Assembly (NCBI RefSeq): GCF_020217025.1
Contig: NZ_JAIWOF010000189.1
Span: forward strand, 1-10,000
Length of the DNA stretch: 10,000 bases
Direction of reading: 5' to 3'
Origin: Flavobacterium sp.
GTDB lineage: Bacteria; Bacteroidota; Bacteroidia; Flavobacteriales; Flavobacteriaceae
Made by a program: the position numbers and the translations under genes. Under the pieces are notes generated by a model that saw only the letters and a list, made by a program, of their open reading frames with translations, was not told the DNA's origin and did not search any database. Within the stretch, counting starts at the first letter, position 1, and each line of letters starts with the position of its first letter. Positions 6,771 to 10,000 of this stretch are shown one piece after another.

Positions 6771-6835
6771 CTATTTAAATTTTGAAATAAAATTACCACT
6801 TCTAACGTTGGCAATTCTAAAACATTTGTTAAAAA

Positions 6836-7291
6836 TTATTTTTTAAAAGCCGCCTCGTAAGTAGCTATCCAATCTTGTACTGTGATTTTTTTTACTAATT
6901 CACCAATCAATTCAAACGGAATGTTTTCTGGCTTTTTGATGCGCAAACAGCTTTTGCCAATATCTAATTTTTGCTTTGAATGTTTTGGATATTCGGTTAC
7001 AAACCAATCGTATAATTCAGGTTTAGCATAAATTCCCATGTGATAGAAATTAATGCTGTTTTTCTGGCTTGCAAATGACATGAATGGTAGTGGTAATTCT
7101 GGAGTACAGTGATAACCTGGCGGATAGATTGAATGAGGAACAGAATAGCCAATCATACCATAACCAATTCCTTCCTGAAAACCTTCTGGAAGATTCTCTA
7201 AGATTATATTTCTTAATTTATGTAACGCTTCTCTTCTGTCTTCTGGAGCTTCGTTGATGTATTGCTCTACTGTTGATGCTGTTGATGTCAT
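6836..7291 (-). CDS. DUF1801 (YdhG-like) domain protein
   Basis: This 151-residue soluble protein carries one DUF1801 domain over nearly its whole length. Family features are the N-terminal helix TVEQYINEAPEDRREALHKL, the central IGYGMIGYSVP region, the strand segment LPFMSFASQKNSINFYHMGIY and the segment KSCLRIKKPENIP near residues 113-125. There is no signal peptide or membrane segment, so it should be cytoplasmic. The fold is that of small YdhG-type proteins; their biochemical role is not established, although some relatives bind metals or small molecules. It lies between the GH3 fusion gene (41 bases upstream) and bshA (65 bases downstream) on the same strand with no terminator seen, so it is probably co-transcribed. 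The ATG at 7289-7291 is the natural start; no better upstream start is seen. Confidence 0.87.
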   Translation of the reverse strand: MTSTASTVEQYINEAPEDRREALHKLRNIILENLPEGFQEGIGYGMIGYSVPHSIYPPGYHCTPELPLPFMSFASQKNSINFYHMGIYAKPELYDWFVTEYPKHSKQKLDIGKSCLRIKKPENIPFELIGELVKKITVQDWIATYEAAFKK

Positions 7292-7332
7292 AGTTAATTG
7301 GTTGAAGATTATATAGAATAAATTTACAATAA

Positions 7333-10000
7333 TTACTCAACAATAGCTTCGTAAATTACTTTCTGAATATTTTCTCTAATATTTTCTTTAGATAATTTAT
7401 TTGCTGCATTGGAATCTGGATACGTTCTGTTAGATAAGAAAACGTAAACAATTTCTTTTTCTGGGTCAGCCCAAGTCATGGTTCCTGTAAATCCAGTATG
7501 ACCAAAACTTGTTAGTGAAACGCAACCACATGTTGGCCCTTCATTTCCTAATTGCGGTTTATCAAAACCAACTCCTCTTCTATTTCCTTCTTTACAGAAA
7601 TAACAAGTGTTGAACATATTAAATGTATTTTCAGAAATGTATGTTCTTCCGCCATAGCTACCTTTTTGAAGATACATTTGCATCACTTTTGCTACATCTA
7701 ATGCATTTGCAAATAAACCTGCATGACCAGAAACTCCTCCTTGCATTGCCGCTGCCATATCGTGAACATATCCTTGTACTAATTGATGTCTGAAATATGT
7801 ATCATTTTCCGTTGGAATAATTCTACTCGAATTCATTTTTCGCAGTGGATTGTACATAATAGAATTAGCACCTAAAGGCTCGAAAAAATTTGTATGAGCT
7901 AATTCTTCAAGTGATTTTTTGCTATGTAACTCTAAATATTCTTTAAAAAGAATGAACGTAAAATCGCTGTATTTGTATTGTTTTTTTGGTAGTAAATCAC
8001 TTTTTAAAATGGTACTGATAATGGTATCATTATAATCTTTTCTTAAATATAATTTATCGGCTACGTGAATAGGAAAATCATCTGAAAATTCAGTTCTGTA
8101 AAAATGCGTACTCGGTCGATTCAAACTGTCTAAAGTAGCTTTATAAAAAGGAATCCAAGGTTGAAAACGAGCCTGATGTGTTAACATATCTAAAACCGTT
8201 GCGTTTGCTTTATTAGAGTTTTTAGCTTCAGGCAACATGGTTTTTAATTTCGTTTCCAAAGTTAAATGACCTTGATCAAATTCTTGCATGACATTAGGTA
8301 AAGTAGCAATAATTTTTGTCAAAGAAGCAATATCATACACATCTGTATTCGTCACATTTTGACTTGATTCATAAGTGTGATTTCCGAATGATTTTTGGTA
8401 AATAACTTTTCCTTTTCGAGCAACAACTACTTGAATACCCGGTGTCATTTTCTTAGAAATAGCGTAATTAGCGATTGAATCTATTTTAGTTAACACTTTA
8501 GAATTCATGCCTACGTTTTCTGGAATTGTAAACCCTAAACGTTTGATTTCTAATGTTTCAATTCCTTCATTTACTTTGAATTCGTCATCAATTGAAACAG
8601 GTAGTTTTCCTTTTGCTCCCATGGCTCCAAATATAATTTGAGGGGCAATCGTTTGTGCAATATCGTTGTTTTGATACGCCACAACTATAGTTTCAATATC
8701 TTCGAAGTTTTTTAGATTCGTAAGCGAATATGGTTTTGTGAAACAAGTTAAAATCACATCGTTTTGCTTAGCAATTTGGTTAATCCAAAGCATTTCTTTG
8801 AAATTCAAATTGTGATTTCTCCATGCGCCATCTTGTTTGTGATAACCAATAATTACTTTCGTATAATCTTGTAATTGTACTAAAACCGAATCTAAATTTT
8901 TGTTTGTAATTTCACTAATTGAAGCGTAATTTCTCAAATTAGCTAAAAACGTATCTGATTTATCGTTTCCTAATTTAATATAGGCAATTTTCTCCTTTTC
9001 AATATCACGAACAGGAACTAATTTATCATGATTTTTGACAACAGTAACTGCATTTTCATATAATTTATAATTTAAAGCATCATATTCTACCGCATTCAAA
9101 TCTTTGTATAAATTATCTAAAACAATTGGTTGGTAGTTATTTAAATTCGCTTTGTATTTATAAGCTAAAATCTTTTTAACCGAATACATCAAACGATCTT
9201 CTGTAATAATTCCAGCATCGAAAGCTTCTTTAAATTTCTTAATCGCAACCGGAACATTTTCAGCAAATAACAAAACGTCATTTCCAGCTAAAAAAGCTTC
9301 TAAATCAATATCGCCAGGTTTTTTAAAATTACTTGCGCCTTTCATATTCAAGGCATCAGTAAAAATTAAACCTTCAAATTGCAATTCTTTTTTAAGAATA
9401 TCAGTAACTACTGGATAGGAAATGGATGTTGGATAATTTTCTCTAGGTTCAATGCTTGGTACATTTAAATGCGCAACCATAACACTAGTTAATCCGTTTT
9501 TAATCAATTCTTTATAAGGAAAAAGTTCTACATCGTTCAAACGATTTCTGTCGAAATTTACAACCGGTAATGTATGATGTGAATCGGTTGAAGTATCGCC
9601 ATGACCTGGAAAATGTTTCGCTGTTGCATAAACGCCTTCGTCTTGTAAACCTTTCATTAAAGCAATGGCTCTAGCGGTAACGTTTTCTTTAGTTTCTCCA
9701 AACGAACGATTGCCAATAATTGGATTTTTTGGATTCGTATTGATGTCAACAACTGGAGCAAAGTTGAAGTGAATTCCCATTCGCTTTGATTGTTTTGCCA
9801 TTTGATTTCCAGCTTTTTCAATCAACTTCATATCTTGAACTGCACCTAATGTCATGTTCCAAGGATAACGATAGGTAGAATCTAATCGCATACTTAAACC
9901 CCATTCGGCATCAATTCCGATGAACAATGGTACTTTTGATTTTGCTTGATATCTATTGGTTAATTTTGCTTGACGCACTGGTCCGCCTTGAAAGAAAATC
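7333..10000 (-). CDS. GH3 beta-N-acetylglucosaminidase / serine beta-lactamase-type fusion (5' end outside window)
   Basis: The frame continues through the right edge: before the GTG at 9978 stand in-frame codons IFFQGGP, a segment conserved in NagZ-like enzymes. The true start, and any signal peptide or lipobox, lies outside. Order of domains: GH3 catalytic domain with KHFPGHGDTSTDSH at 9577-9618 (the NagZ-type Asp/His loop) and FTDALNMKG, whose Asp at 9355-9357 is the predicted nucleophile; a second GH3 (Rossmann-like) domain at about 9060-8600; then a class C beta-lactamase/esterase-like domain from about 8510 to the end, with SLTK (Ser 8323-8325, Lys 8314-8316), YSD at 7963-7971 and HTG at 7492-7500. 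The GH3 part should remove GlcNAc from muropeptides; the second part may act as a peptidase or esterase, or only bind wall peptides. Such fusions occur across Bacteroidota. True antibiotic beta-lactamase activity is not implied. It heads the likely operon with DUF1801, bshA and the PrcB_C gene. Confidence 0.93.
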   Translation of the reverse strand, partial: IFFQGGPVRQAKLTNRYQAKSKVPLFIGIDAEWGLSMRLDSTYRYPWNMTLGAVQDMKLIEKAGNQMAKQSKRMGIHFNFAPVVDINTNPKNPIIGNRSFGETKENVTARAIALMKGLQDEGVYATAKHFPGHGDTSTDSHHTLPVVNFDRNRLNDVELFPYKELIKNGLTSVMVAHLNVPSIEPRENYPTSISYPVVTDILKKELQFEGLIFTDALNMKGASNFKKPGDIDLEAFLAGNDVLLFAENVPVAIKKFKEAFDAGIITEDRLMYSVKKILAYKYKANLNNYQPIVLDNLYKDLNAVEYDALNYKLYENAVTVVKNHDKLVPVRDIEKEKIAYIKLGNDKSDTFLANLRNYASISEITNKNLDSVLVQLQDYTKVIIGYHKQDGAWRNHNLNFKEMLWINQIAKQNDVILTCFTKPYSLTNLKNFEDIETIVVAYQNNDIAQTIAPQIIFGAMGAKGKLPVSIDDEFKVNEGIETLEIKRLGFTIPENVGMNSKVLTKIDSIANYAISKKMTPGIQVVVARKGKVIYQKSFGNHTYESSQNVTNTDVYDIASLTKIIATLPNVMQEFDQGHLTLETKLKTMLPEAKNSNKANATVLDMLTHQARFQPWIPFYKATLDSLNRPSTHFYRTEFSDDFPIHVADKLYLRKDYNDTIISTILKSDLLPKKQYKYSDFTFILFKEYLELHSKKSLEELAHTNFFEPLGANSIMYNPLRKMNSSRIIPTENDTYFRHQLVQGYVHDMAAAMQGGVSGHAGLFANALDVAKVMQMYLQKGSYGGRTYISENTFNMFNTCYFCKEGNRRGVGFDKPQLGNEGPTCGCVSLTSFGHTGFTGTMTWADPEKEIVYVFLSNRTYPDSNAANKLSKENIRENIQKVIYEAIVE

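Noticed and set aside
6771..6835. Separate bshA promoter in the gap after DUF1801
   Set aside because: No TAnnTTTG box was found on the minus strand in these 65 bases; AT-rich stretches alone are not enough.
7345..8510. Antibiotic-resistance beta-lactamase
   Set aside because: The domain is the C-terminal part of a GH3 fusion with YSD and HTG in place of the usual class C motifs, so a cell-wall or esterase role is more likely.
9976..9978. GTG as start of the GH3 fusion
   Set aside because: Codons before it (IFFQGGP) are conserved family sequence, and a start here would remove part of the GH3 barrel.

Overview
The window is AT-rich DNA from a member of the Bacteroidota, most likely the Flavobacteriaceae and close to Flavobacterium. 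This rests on three things: the protein families (Smr-less MutS2, BshA, a NagZ-like GH3/beta-lactamase fusion, SND-type surface lipoprotein), -7 boxes of the TAnnTTTG type ahead of several genes, and the general absence of Shine-Dalgarno sequences. No RNA gene, insertion sequence, CRISPR array, phage gene or attachment site was seen. The region looks like ordinary, densely packed chromosome.

Left part, plus strand (1-2604): the 3' part of a mutS2-type gene enters from the left edge. It is followed by a DCC-family (DUF393) thiol oxidoreductase and then a 47-residue single-span membrane protein with its own promoter and terminator. That terminator is a symmetric hairpin shared with aroC (chorismate synthase), which runs in from the opposite side on the minus strand.

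Middle (3668-5210): a 156-bp divergent spacer separates aroC from two plus-strand envelope genes, a predicted surface lipoprotein of unknown function and a small outer-membrane beta-barrel protein. A second symmetric hairpin terminator ends the barrel gene and also serves the convergent minus-strand genes.

Right part, minus strand (5209-10000): four genes read leftward with gaps of 41, 65 and -1 bases and no visible terminator between them. In order of transcription they are a large GH3 N-acetylglucosaminidase/beta-lactamase fusion (its 5' end lies beyond the right edge), a DUF1801 protein, bshA (first step of bacillithiol synthesis) and a PrcB_C-domain lipoprotein. They could form one operon joining cell-wall sugar turnover to thiol synthesis from UDP-GlcNAc, but co-transcription is inferred only from spacing.

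I did not find a clearly new biological system. The points most worth a second look are the cysteine quartet beside the active site of the GH3/beta-lactamase fusion, the gene set around bshA, the Smr-less MutS2 and the small membrane protein.
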